DNA of 64,000 nt from NCBI RefSeq assembly GCF_008729015.1, contig NZ_RKSM01000003.1:248001-312000 (forward strand). The letters are read 5' to 3'. The stretch comes from Haloarcula sp. CBA1129 (GTDB taxonomy: Archaea > Halobacteriota > Halobacteria > Halobacteriales > Haloarculaceae). Both the position numbers and the translations under genes were made by a program. Positions 1 to 9,124 of the stretch are shown piece after piece (the first letter of the stretch is position 1; the number at the start of each line of letters is the position of its first letter). The notes below the pieces were generated by a model. That model was not told the DNA's origin, did not search any database, and worked only from the letters and a program-made list of their open reading frames with translations.

Positions 1-129
1 GTTCCGTCTGTCGGCACTAGCAATAGTATGAACATATGATCCATATAATTGCCAGATGGTACTATATTATCCCATTTCTATAGCGTATATTTGAATGATA
101 ACGCAGAGAAAGCTGCGTTAACGGAACGA

Positions 130-137
130 TTTAAGTA
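130..137 (+). promoter_or_regulatory. TATA-like promoter of the first BMP lipoprotein gene
   Basis: TTTAAGTA lies 39 nt before the ATG at 169, which predicts a short leader. The second BMP gene has CTTAAGTA at exactly the same distance (1468). The stretch just before each ATG also matches (CTACCC, GTT and a GT-rich end), so promoter and leader were duplicated together with the gene. No transcript data are visible here. Confidence 0.5.
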
Positions 138-168
138 ATTGTTTCTGCAATGGCTACCCGGTTAGTGA

Positions 169-1311
169 ATGGTTGACAAGAAATGCACCAAATCGAGACG
201 GGAGCTACTGACAGCGCTTGGCGCAGCAGGACTAGCCGGGCTAGCCGGTTGTAGCGGTGGTGGCGGTGGAGGTGACGGCGAAGCGGCCACAAACACCGCC
301 GACGGCGGCGCTGCTGACGGGACGACGACCAGCAGTGACGGAGCGGATTCGGTCACTGCCGCTTGGGTGTACAACTCGGAGGTCGGCGACCTCGGGTGGT
401 CATGGGCCCACAACGAGGGTCGAGAAGCGGTCGCAGAAGAGTACGACTGGCTGGAAACGGAGTACACCGAAGCCGTTGCCCCCGCTGATTCCGAGCGGGT
501 GTTCGAACAGTACGCACAGGGTGATGCGGACATCATCTTCGGCTGTACGTTCGAGTATCAGGACCCGATGGCGTCAGTCGCGGAGCAGTACCCCGACACG
601 TACTTCGAGCACAACACCGGCTACCTGACGATGGAGAACATGGGGCGGTACATGGGCCGGATCTATCAGCCCCGCTATCTCGCCGGACAGGCCGCCGGGA
701 GCGTCACAGAAACAGATACACTGGGATACGTGGCAGCGTTCCCGATTCCGGAGGTCATCCGTGGCATCAACGCCTACGCGCTCGGGGCCGCGTCTGTCAA
801 CGACAGCGCGACGCTGAAGGTCAGATGGACGAACTCTTGGTTCGACCCCCCGACCGAGAGCGAGGCGGCAAACGCCCTGCTGGACGAGGACGTCGACGTG
901 ATGGCCCAGCATCAAGACTCGCCCGCTGCACTCCGTGCGGCCTCCGATGCGGGTATCTGGGCGACCGGCTACGACGCCCCGATGGGCGACATCGCCGGCG
1001 AGAACTATCTCACCTCTCCGATCTGGCACTGGGAGGAGTTCTACGGCCCGACTATCGAGTCAGTCAGAGACGGAACTTGGGACTCCGACGCGTACTGGGA
1101 AGGGATCGACGCAGGTATCTGTAGTCTGGACGACTGGGGGCCAAACGTGCCTCAGGAAGCGAAAGACACCGTCTCGGAGTCGCGGTCGGCGATACTCGAC
1201 GGACAGCTAGACGTCTGGGCGGGCTCGGCGTTCGAAGGCGAGAGCGACGAGTTCCTCTTCCAAGAGATGAGTAGCTACGTCGACGCCGTCGAGGGGGAGG
1301 TCCCAAGCTGA
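169..1311 (+). CDS. BMP family ABC transporter substrate-binding lipoprotein (copy 1)
   Basis: 380 aa. The N-terminus has twin arginines (R10-R11), a hydrophobic stretch and a lipobox ending at Cys28, so Tat export and lipid anchoring outside the membrane are predicted. A Gly/Asp/Ser/Thr-rich linker follows, then a BMP/PnrA-type periplasmic-binding fold of usual length. Known members bind purine nucleosides or related ligands for an ABC importer. The product is closely similar over its whole length to the next gene (shared GDLGWSWAH, YQPRYLAGQAAG, AFPIPEVIR). No ATPase or permease of this transporter type is in the window, so these may lie to the left. The ligand is unknown; the downstream purine-type catabolic genes make a nucleoside or base plausible. 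Confidence 0.9.
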   Translation: MVDKKCTKSRRELLTALGAAGLAGLAGCSGGGGGGDGEAATNTADGGAADGTTTSSDGADSVTAAWVYNSEVGDLGWSWAHNEGREAVAEEYDWLETEYTEAVAPADSERVFEQYAQGDADIIFGCTFEYQDPMASVAEQYPDTYFEHNTGYLTMENMGRYMGRIYQPRYLAGQAAGSVTETDTLGYVAAFPIPEVIRGINAYALGAASVNDSATLKVRWTNSWFDPPTESEAANALLDEDVDVMAQHQDSPAALRAASDAGIWATGYDAPMGDIAGENYLTSPIWHWEEFYGPTIESVRDGTWDSDAYWEGIDAGICSLDDWGPNVPQEAKDTVSESRSAILDGQLDVWAGSAFEGESDEFLFQEMSSYVDAVEGEVPS

Positions 1312-1467
1312 TTCTGCCACCGGGACACAGCTGCCGCACTCACCTGCATGTACTGTGGCCTTCCGGACAACTCCAACAGATTTCGTGTTATTACTGACGC
1401 TCGAAATAGACATTCAGTCAATTTTGCCCGAATGTATTTGTTCGCTGCAAGGTCAAAGATGGTATCT

Positions 1468-1475
1468 CTTAAGTA
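1468..1475 (+). promoter_or_regulatory. TATA-like promoter of the second BMP lipoprotein gene
   Basis: CTTAAGTA sits 39 nt before the ATG at 1507, the same spacing as in the upstream paralogue. The shared promoter and leader suggest the two genes are transcribed separately but under the same basal signals. Confidence 0.5.
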
Positions 1476-1506
1476 GAAGTTTTCGCTACATCTACCCAGT
1501 TCAGTA

Positions 1507-2628
1507 ATGGTGAATACCAACCGAACGATATCGCGGCGGGAAATGCTAGGTGCCCTCGGGGCGTCGGGGGTAACTGCGCTAGCCGGCTGTAGTGGTGGCG
1601 ACGGCGGGAGCGGCGGCACAACAGACGGTACGACCACCAGCGGCGATGGTGGCTCCGGGTCTGACTCGGTCACTGCTGCATGGGTGTACATCTCAGAGGT
1701 CGGCGACCTCGGGTGGTCATGGGCCCACGACGAGGGGCGAAAGACGGTCGACGAGAAGTACGACTGGCTGGAAACCGAGTACACAGAAGCTGTCGCGCCA
1801 GAAGACTCGGAACGCGTTTTCGAGCAGTACGCGCAGGGTGACGCCGACATCGTCTTCGGGACGACGTTTGGCTACCAAGACCCGATGTTCAACATTGCGG
1901 AACAGTACCCCGACACGTACTTCGAGCATGCGACCGGCTATCGCACCCGGGAGAACATGGGGCGATACATGGGCCGGATTTACCAGCCCCGGTATCTGGC
2001 CGGGCAGGCGGCCGGAATGGTGACCGAGAACAACACCATCGGCTACGTCGCCGCGTTCCCGATCCCCGAAGTCATCCGCTCTATCAACGCGATGGCGCTG
2101 GGTGCGCGGTCGGTGAACCCGGACGCGACGTTCAAGATCCGGTGGGTCAACGCGTGGTTCGACCCACAGACCTCCAAGCAGGCGGCCAACTCACTCATCG
2201 ACGAGGGCTGTGACGTTATCTCACAGGAACAGGACTCTCCCGCACCGGTCAGAGCGGCCAACGAGGCGGACGTGTGGGCCTCCGGCTACAACGCGCCGAT
2301 GGGCGAGTTCGGCGGCGACAACTACCTCATCTCCCCGGTGTGGAACTGGGAAGAAGTCTACGGCCCGACCATCTCCGCAGTCCGGGACGGGACTTGGGAG
2401 TCCGATGCCTTCTGGGGCGGCATGGAAACGAACCTCCCAGCGCTGGACGAGTGGGGGCCGGCGGTCCCACAGGAGGTCAAAGACACCGTCGCCGAGACGG
2501 AGGAAGAGATCGTCAACGGCGAACTCGATGTCTGGTCCGGCTCACCGTTCGAGGGCGAGAGCGACGAGTTCCTGTTCCAAGAGATGAACAGCTTCGTCGA
2601 CGCCGTCGACGCCGAAGTGCCGGAATAG
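1507..2628 (+). CDS. BMP family ABC transporter substrate-binding lipoprotein (copy 2)
   Basis: 373 aa, a tandem paralogue of the gene ending at 1311. Twin arginines at 10-11 and lipobox Cys28 predict a Tat-exported lipoprotein. The linker is shorter, and the mature domains match almost throughout, including the conserved WVY-x-SEVGDLGWSWAH start and the GESDEFLFQEM end. Ligand-site segments differ modestly (for example NAMALGARSVN against NAYALGAASVN), so the two copies may have slightly different specificity. The gap of about 195 bp and its own promoter argue against an obligate operon with copy 1. It is followed by the convergent amidohydrolase at 2697. Confidence 0.9.
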   Translation: MVNTNRTISRREMLGALGASGVTALAGCSGGDGGSGGTTDGTTTSGDGGSGSDSVTAAWVYISEVGDLGWSWAHDEGRKTVDEKYDWLETEYTEAVAPEDSERVFEQYAQGDADIVFGTTFGYQDPMFNIAEQYPDTYFEHATGYRTRENMGRYMGRIYQPRYLAGQAAGMVTENNTIGYVAAFPIPEVIRSINAMALGARSVNPDATFKIRWVNAWFDPQTSKQAANSLIDEGCDVISQEQDSPAPVRAANEADVWASGYNAPMGEFGGDNYLISPVWNWEEVYGPTISAVRDGTWESDAFWGGMETNLPALDEWGPAVPQEVKDTVAETEEEIVNGELDVWSGSPFEGESDEFLFQEMNSFVDAVDAEVPE

Positions 2629-2696
2629 CACAGTCGGAGTTCGACACTCAGTTTTTGTCGCGCCACCACTGCACCGACAGGCAGCGGTCGAACCAG

Positions 2697-4412
2697 TCAG
2701 TCACCAGCAGCGCGGTCGAGGCCCGGACGGGCCGCACCGCCCCACTCCTCATAGGAGCGAAGCACCGCGCCGTTCCGAGTGCCGGTCGGTTCGCCGTCCC
2801 GGACGGCAATCTCACCGCCGACGAGGACGTATTCCATCCCGTCGGTGTACTGGAACGGCTCCTCGTAGGTCGCGTTGGCTGACACCGAGTCGAGGTCGAA
2901 GGCGACGAGGTCCGCGACGTACCCCTCCCGGACGTAGCCACGGTCCCTGAGCCCGAGGATGTCGGCCGGGTTTCCGGCGGCCTTGTACGCCATCAGTTCC
3001 GGCGAGAGCACGTCACGCTCTCGGACGTACCGTTCGAGAATTCGGCCAAACGCGCCGATAGCTCGCGGGTGGGGCTTCCCGCCGAAGATACCGTCCGTGC
3101 AGAACGTGCCGCGGTCGTCCGCGAGGAACCGCTCGATGTCTTCCTCAGCCATCACGAAGTCGGCCATCGTCACGTCCAGTTCCTCCGCGACGAGGAGTTC
3201 ACACATCGCATCGACCGGCTCGCGGTCCATCTCGGCAGCGATATCCTCGATGGTGTCGCCCTGATAGCGACTGCTTCCGGTTCGCGTGATGAGGATGTTA
3301 TCCCACGACCCGGCGGCGTACGCGAGGTTCTCCCAGTCGCCCGGCTGGGAGATGTCAGCGGCGATGCGGTCGCGAACTGCCGTGGAGTTGAGACGATGAC
3401 GGATGTCTTCCGACTCACCCTGCCGTGCCCACGGCGGCAACAGCGCGGTCAGCATCGTCGACCCGGCGGTGTAGGGATACTGGTCGAAGGTGACCCGTTG
3501 GCCCCGGTCGACGGCGTCGTCGAACAGGTCGAGCACGGCCTCGGACTCCCCCCAGTTCTGCTGGCCGCCGACCTTGAGATGGGAGACGTGGGCGTGACAG
3601 CCGCCGCGCCGACAGATGTCGAGATACCGGTCGATAGATTCGACCACCCGATCCGTCTCGTTCCAGACGTGGGAAATCATAAACGAGTCGCGCTGGGCGA
3701 GTGTGTCCGCGAGCGCCACCAGTTCGTCGTCACGGGCGTACGAACTCGGCGGGTAAATCATCCCTTTGGACATGCCAAAGGCCCCTTCTTCGAGCGCCAC
3801 TTCCAGTTCCTGTTGGAGGGCGTCCAGTTCTCCGGGTGGCGCGTCACCGTCGAACTCGGGTTCGGCCAGCCGCTGACTGGTGACTGGGCCGGCAGAGACG
3901 ACGTGTTCGCCAGTGAGCGGGCGGTCCTCGAATCCGGCCAGCATCGACCGGATGTTGCCGTGTGGGGCGTAGTACGCACAGTTGACGGCCGGCTCGGCTG
4001 ATTCGAGCGCCGAGAGATAGCCGTCGACGCTGTGCCACGGCCACGTATCGCCGAGGGTCCCGTCGAGTGACTTGACCCGTTCTGCCCATTCCTCGGTGAG
4101 GGCTGCCGGAACCGGGGCGACGCTGACCCCGTCCTGCCCGAGGACTTCTGTCGTGATACCCTGCGTCAGTTTCTCCTTGGCCCCGGGGTGCTCGAACAGG
4201 CGCAGTTCCGAATGCGCATGCATGTCGATGAATCCCGGCGCGAGATACGACCCGTCGAGGTCGACGATACGGTCGGCGTCGAGCGAGTCGTCGCTGATGG
4301 CATCGATTCGACCGTCGGCGACACGCACGCTCGCAGTGAACGGGGGGCGACCGCTCCCGTCCAGCACCCGCGCGTCTCGGAACGCGATAGACGCGGCACT
4401 CGGCTCGGTCAT
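2697..4412 (-). CDS. N-acyl-D-amino-acid deacylase-like amidohydrolase
   Basis: 571 aa from the ATG at 4412. A longer in-frame reading to 4811 would run through the divergent neighbour, so it is rejected. The N-terminal beta-sandwich is followed by APGFIDMHAHSE, the metal-binding HxH of the amidohydrolase superfamily, then a further metal-ligand region (HVSHLKVGG) and a C-terminal composite domain (GYVREGYVADLVAFD). This architecture is that of D-aminoacylase/N-acyl-D-glutamate deacylase enzymes, which hydrolyse N-acylated D-amino acids. Related dihydropyrimidinase-like activity cannot be excluded. The gene is divergent from the carbamoylase at 4563, and a shared operator candidate lies between them. 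Such a pair fits ring-opening and decarbamoylation of ureido or hydantoin compounds, which is inference. Confidence 0.85.
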   Translation of the reverse strand: MTEPSAASIAFRDARVLDGSGRPPFTASVRVADGRIDAISDDSLDADRIVDLDGSYLAPGFIDMHAHSELRLFEHPGAKEKLTQGITTEVLGQDGVSVAPVPAALTEEWAERVKSLDGTLGDTWPWHSVDGYLSALESAEPAVNCAYYAPHGNIRSMLAGFEDRPLTGEHVVSAGPVTSQRLAEPEFDGDAPPGELDALQQELEVALEEGAFGMSKGMIYPPSSYARDDELVALADTLAQRDSFMISHVWNETDRVVESIDRYLDICRRGGCHAHVSHLKVGGQQNWGESEAVLDLFDDAVDRGQRVTFDQYPYTAGSTMLTALLPPWARQGESEDIRHRLNSTAVRDRIAADISQPGDWENLAYAAGSWDNILITRTGSSRYQGDTIEDIAAEMDREPVDAMCELLVAEELDVTMADFVMAEEDIERFLADDRGTFCTDGIFGGKPHPRAIGAFGRILERYVRERDVLSPELMAYKAAGNPADILGLRDRGYVREGYVADLVAFDLDSVSANATYEEPFQYTDGMEYVLVGGEIAVRDGEPTGTRNGAVLRSYEEWGGAARPGLDRAAGD

Positions 4413-4484
4413 GTCTGCTGACTCGCGGAACGGTCGTTTGGCTCTTTCGGTGGTCTGAGCCGTGTGTGACAGCGGCGTGCGCGT

Positions 4485-4513
4485 GCCACAGCGTGTCTGT
4501 CGGCCTGTGTGGC
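4485..4513. promoter_or_regulatory. Candidate operator A (GCCACA-N17-TGTGGC)
   Basis: A perfect 6-bp inverted repeat, GCCACA at 4485-4490 and TGTGGC at 4508-4513, lies between the divergent amidohydrolase and carbamoylase genes. A weak TATA-like element (TCTTCAAG, about 4531) and the ATG at 4563 follow. It shares the 12-mer GCGTGTCTGTCG with the site upstream of the first molybdenum hydroxylase. Binding is inferred only from recurrence. Confidence 0.45.
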
Positions 4514-4562
4514 GTCTCTCCCCGACACAATCTTCAAGACGACACCGCGGAACAGCTACCCA

Positions 4563-5795
4563 ATGCCATCCGTCAGTCTCGACAGCGAACGGTTCAGACG
4601 GCGCTTCGACACATTCAACGAGATCGGCGCGACAGAAGCGGGCGGCGTCAATCGTCCCAGCCTCTCCGACGCGAACAAGGATGCTCGCGATACGCTCGTC
4701 GAGTGGTTCCGCGAGGCCGGGCTGGAAGTCCGTATCGACACGATGGGCAACATCTTCGGTCGCCGAGACGGGGCTGACGGCGACGCCGCGCCGGTCCTGT
4801 TCGGGTCGCACATCGACAGCCAGTACAACGGCGGGCGGTACGACGGCGTTATCGGCGTCCTCGGCGGGCTGGAGGTCATCGAGGCGTTCAACGACGCCGG
4901 CGTGACGACCGAACGCCCACTAGAGGTGGTCGCTTGGAGCAACGAAGAGGGCGTACGCTTCCAGCCGGATATGCTCGGCAGCGGCGTCTACTGTGATATC
5001 TTCGACCTCGACTACGCGTACGAGCGCGAGGCCAAGGACGGGAAGCGCTTCGGCGACGAACTCGAACGCATCGGCTACAAGGGCGAAACACCCTGTGAAG
5101 CGGACGATATCCACTGCTACTTCGAGATGCACGTCGAGCAGGGGCCGTTTCTCGAACAGCAGGACATCCCCGTCGCCGCCGTCGAGGGCGTGTTCGGCTT
5201 TTCGTGGCTGAATGTCACCTTCGAGGGACAGGCCAACCACGCCGGGCCGACGCCGATGGATATGCGCCACGACGCCTTCGTGGCGACGGCGGACGTGACG
5301 CGAGCCGTCCGGCGGATTACAGCAACCGAGGGGACAGACCTCGTTGGTACGGTCGGCAGCGTCGACGTGTGGCCGAACGCTATCAACGTCATCCCCGAAC
5401 GCGTTGAGTTCACGCTCGATTTCCGCTCGTACGACGACGCAGTCGTCGACGCGGCCGTCGAACAGATCAGAGCGGAGGTCGCCCACGCGGCCGAGCGCGA
5501 AGGGCTCGAATACGAGATCGAGGAGATCATGCGGGTCGACGCGGACCCGTTCGACCAAGACTGCATCGACACCGTCGTCGAGGCCGCCGAGACAGTCGGC
5601 TGTGAGTACACGCGGCTAGTCAGCGGCGCGGGCCACGACGCGAACTACCTCAACAAGATGACCCCAACGAGCATGATTTTCGTGCCGAGCGTCGACGGGA
5701 TCAGCCACCGCGAGAGCGAGTTCACCGATTGGGAGGACATCGTCACCGGGACCGAAGTACTGCTGAACGCAGTCCGGACGAAGGCCGCCGAGTGA
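4563..5795 (+). CDS. Zn-dependent amidase of the hydantoinase/carbamoylase family
   Basis: 410 aa from the ATG at 4563; an in-frame ATG at 4509 is rejected because it overlaps the operator and promoter. This is an M20-type metallopeptidase fold. The metal region GSHIDSQYNGGRYDGVIGVLGGLE, the acidic pair in WSNEEGVRFQP, and HVEQGPFLE are those of N-carbamoyl-L-amino-acid hydrolases and allantoate amidohydrolases. GFSWLNVTFEGQANHAG is the dimerisation-domain segment, and SGAGHDANYL holds the last metal ligand region. These enzymes release ammonia and CO2 from carbamoylated amino acids or ureides such as allantoate. Next to xanthine dehydrogenase-like genes, an allantoate-type role in purine breakdown is attractive, but the substrate cannot be fixed from sequence. 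Confidence 0.88.
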   Translation: MPSVSLDSERFRRRFDTFNEIGATEAGGVNRPSLSDANKDARDTLVEWFREAGLEVRIDTMGNIFGRRDGADGDAAPVLFGSHIDSQYNGGRYDGVIGVLGGLEVIEAFNDAGVTTERPLEVVAWSNEEGVRFQPDMLGSGVYCDIFDLDYAYEREAKDGKRFGDELERIGYKGETPCEADDIHCYFEMHVEQGPFLEQQDIPVAAVEGVFGFSWLNVTFEGQANHAGPTPMDMRHDAFVATADVTRAVRRITATEGTDLVGTVGSVDVWPNAINVIPERVEFTLDFRSYDDAVVDAAVEQIRAEVAHAAEREGLEYEIEEIMRVDADPFDQDCIDTVVEAAETVGCEYTRLVSGAGHDANYLNKMTPTSMIFVPSVDGISHRESEFTDWEDIVTGTEVLLNAVRTKAAE

Positions 5796-5831
5796 ACGGC
5801 CGCGTTCTCAGAGAAGATGTGTCACAGGTTT

Positions 5832-5860
5832 GCCACACGGCACACGTTGACTGGCGTGTC
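5832..5860. promoter_or_regulatory. Candidate operator B upstream of the first molybdenum hydroxylase
   Basis: GCCACA (5832-5837), 17 nt, then an imperfect second half CGTGTC (5855-5860). GCCACACGG here also occurs at the phnD and amidohydrolase sites, in the same orientation relative to the gene. A separate TGTGGC half-site is at 5904-5909, and a TATA-like CATATATG follows at about 5949-5956. The surrounding 80 bp is unusually rich in GTGT/CACA words. Confidence 0.35.
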
Positions 5861-6004
5861 TGTCGCAGGTGTGTCAGTATAGTGTCTTGTAGTGTCCTCT
5901 GCCTGTGGCTTCGTCTGGCAACATTGCAATCAGGTACCTGTGAACCATACATATATGGGATAGTGTTGCACACTTGTTCACTAACAGGCGTGTGTCCGTA
6001 GCGC

Positions 6005-6583
6005 ATGCCGAAAACTGGAGGATACGCTGTGGATATTGAACTCACAATCAACGGCGAGCGGACAATAGTCGAAGCCGGGTCGGAGACGGACCTGGCGACG
6101 GTTTTGAGACAACACGGCTACATCGGCGTCAAGTGCGGCTGTGACGGTGGGACCTGCGGCGCGTCGAAGGTGTTCGTCGACGGCGAGGTGCGCATGGCCT
6201 GCGGGATGACTGCGGCGGACGCTGACGGAAGTGAGGTACAGACTGTCGCGGCGCTTGGGACACAGGACGACCTGCACCCGGTCCAGCAAGCGTTCGTCGA
6301 CAACTTCGCCGTCCAATGTGGATTCTGTATCCCGGGGATGGTGATTCAGGCGGTGGCGTTGCTGGATTCGAACCCCGACCCAACCGAACGGGAGGTCCGG
6401 GAGGCACTGGACGACAACGTCTGTCGGTGTACCGGCTATCAGAAGCCAGTCGAGGCCGTTCTAGACGCAGCAGATCGAATGCAGGGCGAGCAGTCGGTGG
6501 CCGCAGACGGCGGCCAGCCGGCCAGTTTGGGACCCCGTGGAGCCGACTCGACAGACTGCTGTGGAGGTGGCTGCGATGAATAA
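6005..6583 (+). CDS. Molybdenum hydroxylase 2Fe-2S subunit 1 (CoxS/XdhA-like), unusual cluster ligands
   Basis: 192 aa. A plant-type ferredoxin domain (about 1-85) is followed by the C-terminal 2Fe-2S helical domain (QCGFCIPGM ... CRCTGY, complete), as in small subunits of xanthine dehydrogenase/CO dehydrogenase-type enzymes that pass electrons from the molybdenum centre. In the first cluster loop the usual C-x4-C-x2-C reads C46-x4-C51-x2-Ser54, with Cys66 as fourth ligand and an extra Cys44. The family's third ligand is therefore Ser here. A tail of about 35 residues ends in DCCGGGCDE, absent from typical family members. The gene overlaps the next by 8 bp, so the two are surely co-translated. 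Confidence 0.92.
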   Translation: MPKTGGYAVDIELTINGERTIVEAGSETDLATVLRQHGYIGVKCGCDGGTCGASKVFVDGEVRMACGMTAADADGSEVQTVAALGTQDDLHPVQQAFVDNFAVQCGFCIPGMVIQAVALLDSNPDPTEREVREALDDNVCRCTGYQKPVEAVLDAADRMQGEQSVAADGGQPASLGPRGADSTDCCGGGCDE

Positions 6584-9026
6584 CGACGACGAGACAGCCA
6601 AAGCTGACGGGGGCACGGCCTCCCAATCAGAGACCGTCGAAGACGAGCGACACGAGGAACACCCACTGGAGTGGGACGAACCGGAAAACAACGACAAGGC
6701 CCCCGACGAGCGCGACAGCGTCTCTCACCGGGCCGAGAAGTACGACGACCGAAAGCTCGTCACCGGACAGGCGAAGTACACCGCCGACTATGAGGAGCGG
6801 TATCCGGACCTCGCGTACGCAGCGGTCGTCCGGAGCGAGATTCCACACGGCCGCGTGACCGGTATCGATGCGAGCGCAGCCGAGGCGATGGACGGCGTCG
6901 AAGTCGTCCTGACACCTGAATCCGACGCGGTTCCGAACGGAAAATACACGAGCGCCGGGCAGTCCTATCCCGAACCGAGCCCGTGGGACATGCGGGTGCT
7001 GAACGAGCACGTCCGCTACATCGGCGACCCGGTTGCCGCCGTCGCAGCCGAAGACCGGGCGACCGCGACTGCCGCCGTCGAGGCTATCGAGGTGTCCTAC
7101 GAAGAGGACGACTACGTCACCGACCCCGAGGAAGCCTTCGACGGGGACGCACCCCAGCTGTTCGAGGACGGCGAGGTCGAAAACGAAATCGTCGGCTACG
7201 ACTACGACCGCAACCGGATGGCCCATATCGAGGGGGAACTCGGAGATGTGGACGCGGCGCTCGACGGCGACACCCACGTCCACGAGACCGAGTGGGAGAC
7301 GATTCGCCAGTCCCACGCGAACGTCGAGAAACACACCTCGCTTGCGTATACGGACGAAGATGACCGCCACGTCCTCATCACCAGCACGCAGGTGCCAAAC
7401 CACACGCGCCGCCAGCTCGCCCACCTGTTCGACATTCCAATCCGCGATATCCGGGTGACGAAGCCGCGGGTCGGCGGCGGTTTCGGCGGCAAGCAGGCGA
7501 TGGTCGTCGAGCCGATTCCGCTCGCGCTGTCGCTTGCCACCGACCGCCCGGTCCTCTACGAAGCCAGCCGCCAAGAGGAGTTCTACGCGATGCGCTCGCG
7601 CCATCCGATGAAAGTCCGGGCGAAGACGGCCGTGACCGACGACGGCGACATCGAAGCCATCGACCTGTACGCGCTGTCGAACACTGGCGCGTACGGCAGC
7701 CACGGCATGACCGTCGCGGGCAACGTCGGAAGCAAGCCACTGCCGCTGTACTCGAAAGTCCCCAACGCCCGCTTCGAGGCCGACATCGTCCACACGAACA
7801 CGCCACAAACCGGGGCGATGCGGGGCTACGGCGCGCCACAGGGCACGCTCGCGCTGGAAGGCCATCTCGACGAGGTGGCCCGCGATCTCGGTCTCGACCC
7901 TATCGAGTTCCGCCGACGGCACCACATGGAAGTCGGCGACCTCGACGAAATCGCGGGGATGATGGGCGGCGAAGGCGCAGAGCGTCGAATTCGGTCGTGT
8001 GGCCTCGATGAGTGCATCGAACGCGGGAAAGAGGCTATCGGCTACGACGACCTCGAACAGCCCGAAGAAGACCATCTGCATCGCGGCATCGGGATGGCGC
8101 TGTCCGCGCAGGGAACCGGCGTTGCCGGCGACGAACTCGGGGCCGCCCAGCTGATGATGAACGAGGACGGGAGCTTCCACTTGCAGGTCGGCGGCGTCGA
8201 TATCGGGACGGGTGCTGACACGGCGTTCCTCCAGATTGCCGCGGAAGTACTGGGCTGTGACGAGGACGACATAATTGTCAAATCCTCCGATACGGACGTG
8301 ACGCCCTTCGACTACGGTGCGTACGCCTCCTCGACGACATACATCAGCGGGATGGCCGTGAAGAAGGCCGCGGAAGATGCGAAAGCACGAATTCTCGACT
8401 GGGGGTCCAAGCTGCTCGACGAACCGGTCGAGAAGCTGGAAACGGGCAACGGGACGGTGTACAGCGAGACCAGCGGCGATTCAGTCGCGCTCGAAGAAAT
8501 CGGCTACGAAGCCGCGTACGGCGACGACGAACGCGAACACATCCTTGGGAAGGGGACTCACTGCACCGACGAGAGTCCCCCGCCCTTCGCCGCGCAGTTC
8601 GCCGACGTGACGGTCGACGAGACCACCGGCGAGTTCGATGTGCACAAACTGGTTGTCGCGGTCGACTGTGGCGTCGCCATCAACCCCGGTATGGCCGAGG
8701 GGCAGATCGAGGGCGCGAACCACATGAGCTACGAGATGGCCGTCAGCGAGGGCATCACGCTCGACGACGAAGGACGAGCGGAAGTAACGGACTTTGACGA
8801 GTACGGGCTGCCGTCGGCGACCGAGACGCCGCCTATCGAGTCGATTCTAGTCGAGACCCACGAACCAACCGGTCCCTTCGGCGCGAAGTCGGTTGCCGAA
8901 GTCCCGACCAACACGGTCCCACCGGCGCTGTCCAACGCCGTCCGTGACGCCGTCGGCGTCCGTATCCGTGAAATGCCGATCACCGCCGAAAAAATCGCGT
9001 CGAAACTGGACGAGCGTACGGACTGA
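6576..9026 (+). CDS. Molybdenum hydroxylase molybdopterin-binding subunit 1 (xanthine dehydrogenase family)
   Basis: 816 aa from the ATG at 6576, which overlaps the small-subunit gene by 8 bp; the in-frame start at 6537 would intrude further. An acidic N-terminal extension of about 60 residues precedes the aldehyde oxidase/xanthine dehydrogenase a/b hammerhead domain (from KLVTGQAKYTADY). The two Mo-pterin domains follow: the GGGFGGKQ loop near residue 300 and FGAKSVAE near residue 771, where the Glu is the family's catalytic base. It should hydroxylate a purine- or aldehyde-like substrate. No FAD (CoxM-like) subunit is nearby. SelD, YqeB and YqeC nearby suggest a labile selenium ligand at molybdenum. 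The exact substrate is unknown. Confidence 0.92.
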   Translation: MNNDDETAKADGGTASQSETVEDERHEEHPLEWDEPENNDKAPDERDSVSHRAEKYDDRKLVTGQAKYTADYEERYPDLAYAAVVRSEIPHGRVTGIDASAAEAMDGVEVVLTPESDAVPNGKYTSAGQSYPEPSPWDMRVLNEHVRYIGDPVAAVAAEDRATATAAVEAIEVSYEEDDYVTDPEEAFDGDAPQLFEDGEVENEIVGYDYDRNRMAHIEGELGDVDAALDGDTHVHETEWETIRQSHANVEKHTSLAYTDEDDRHVLITSTQVPNHTRRQLAHLFDIPIRDIRVTKPRVGGGFGGKQAMVVEPIPLALSLATDRPVLYEASRQEEFYAMRSRHPMKVRAKTAVTDDGDIEAIDLYALSNTGAYGSHGMTVAGNVGSKPLPLYSKVPNARFEADIVHTNTPQTGAMRGYGAPQGTLALEGHLDEVARDLGLDPIEFRRRHHMEVGDLDEIAGMMGGEGAERRIRSCGLDECIERGKEAIGYDDLEQPEEDHLHRGIGMALSAQGTGVAGDELGAAQLMMNEDGSFHLQVGGVDIGTGADTAFLQIAAEVLGCDEDDIIVKSSDTDVTPFDYGAYASSTTYISGMAVKKAAEDAKARILDWGSKLLDEPVEKLETGNGTVYSETSGDSVALEEIGYEAAYGDDEREHILGKGTHCTDESPPPFAAQFADVTVDETTGEFDVHKLVVAVDCGVAINPGMAEGQIEGANHMSYEMAVSEGITLDDEGRAEVTDFDEYGLPSATETPPIESILVETHEPTGPFGAKSVAEVPTNTVPPALSNAVRDAVGVRIREMPITAEKIASKLDERTD

Positions 9027-9124
9027 GTGGCCACAAATTCCCGTTTGCGAGCCGCTGTCCGCGATAGCTATTTACCGCTCTGTTCATCACATTGCTGACA
9101 ACAGCGAGATATCGCGTGAGTGAT

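Noticed and set aside
4413-4811. 133-residue N-terminal extension of the D-aminoacylase-like protein
   Set aside because: It reads through the divergent carbamoylase start and operator and has low-complexity Arg-rich composition; the ATG at 4412 begins the conserved domain.
6627-8180. 517-aa minus-strand frame opposite the first molybdopterin subunit
   Set aside because: It is a mirror frame of a GC-rich gene, with a Val/Arg/His-rich product and no motif; the same holds for the frames at 9976-11079, 13859-14677 and 3069-4001.
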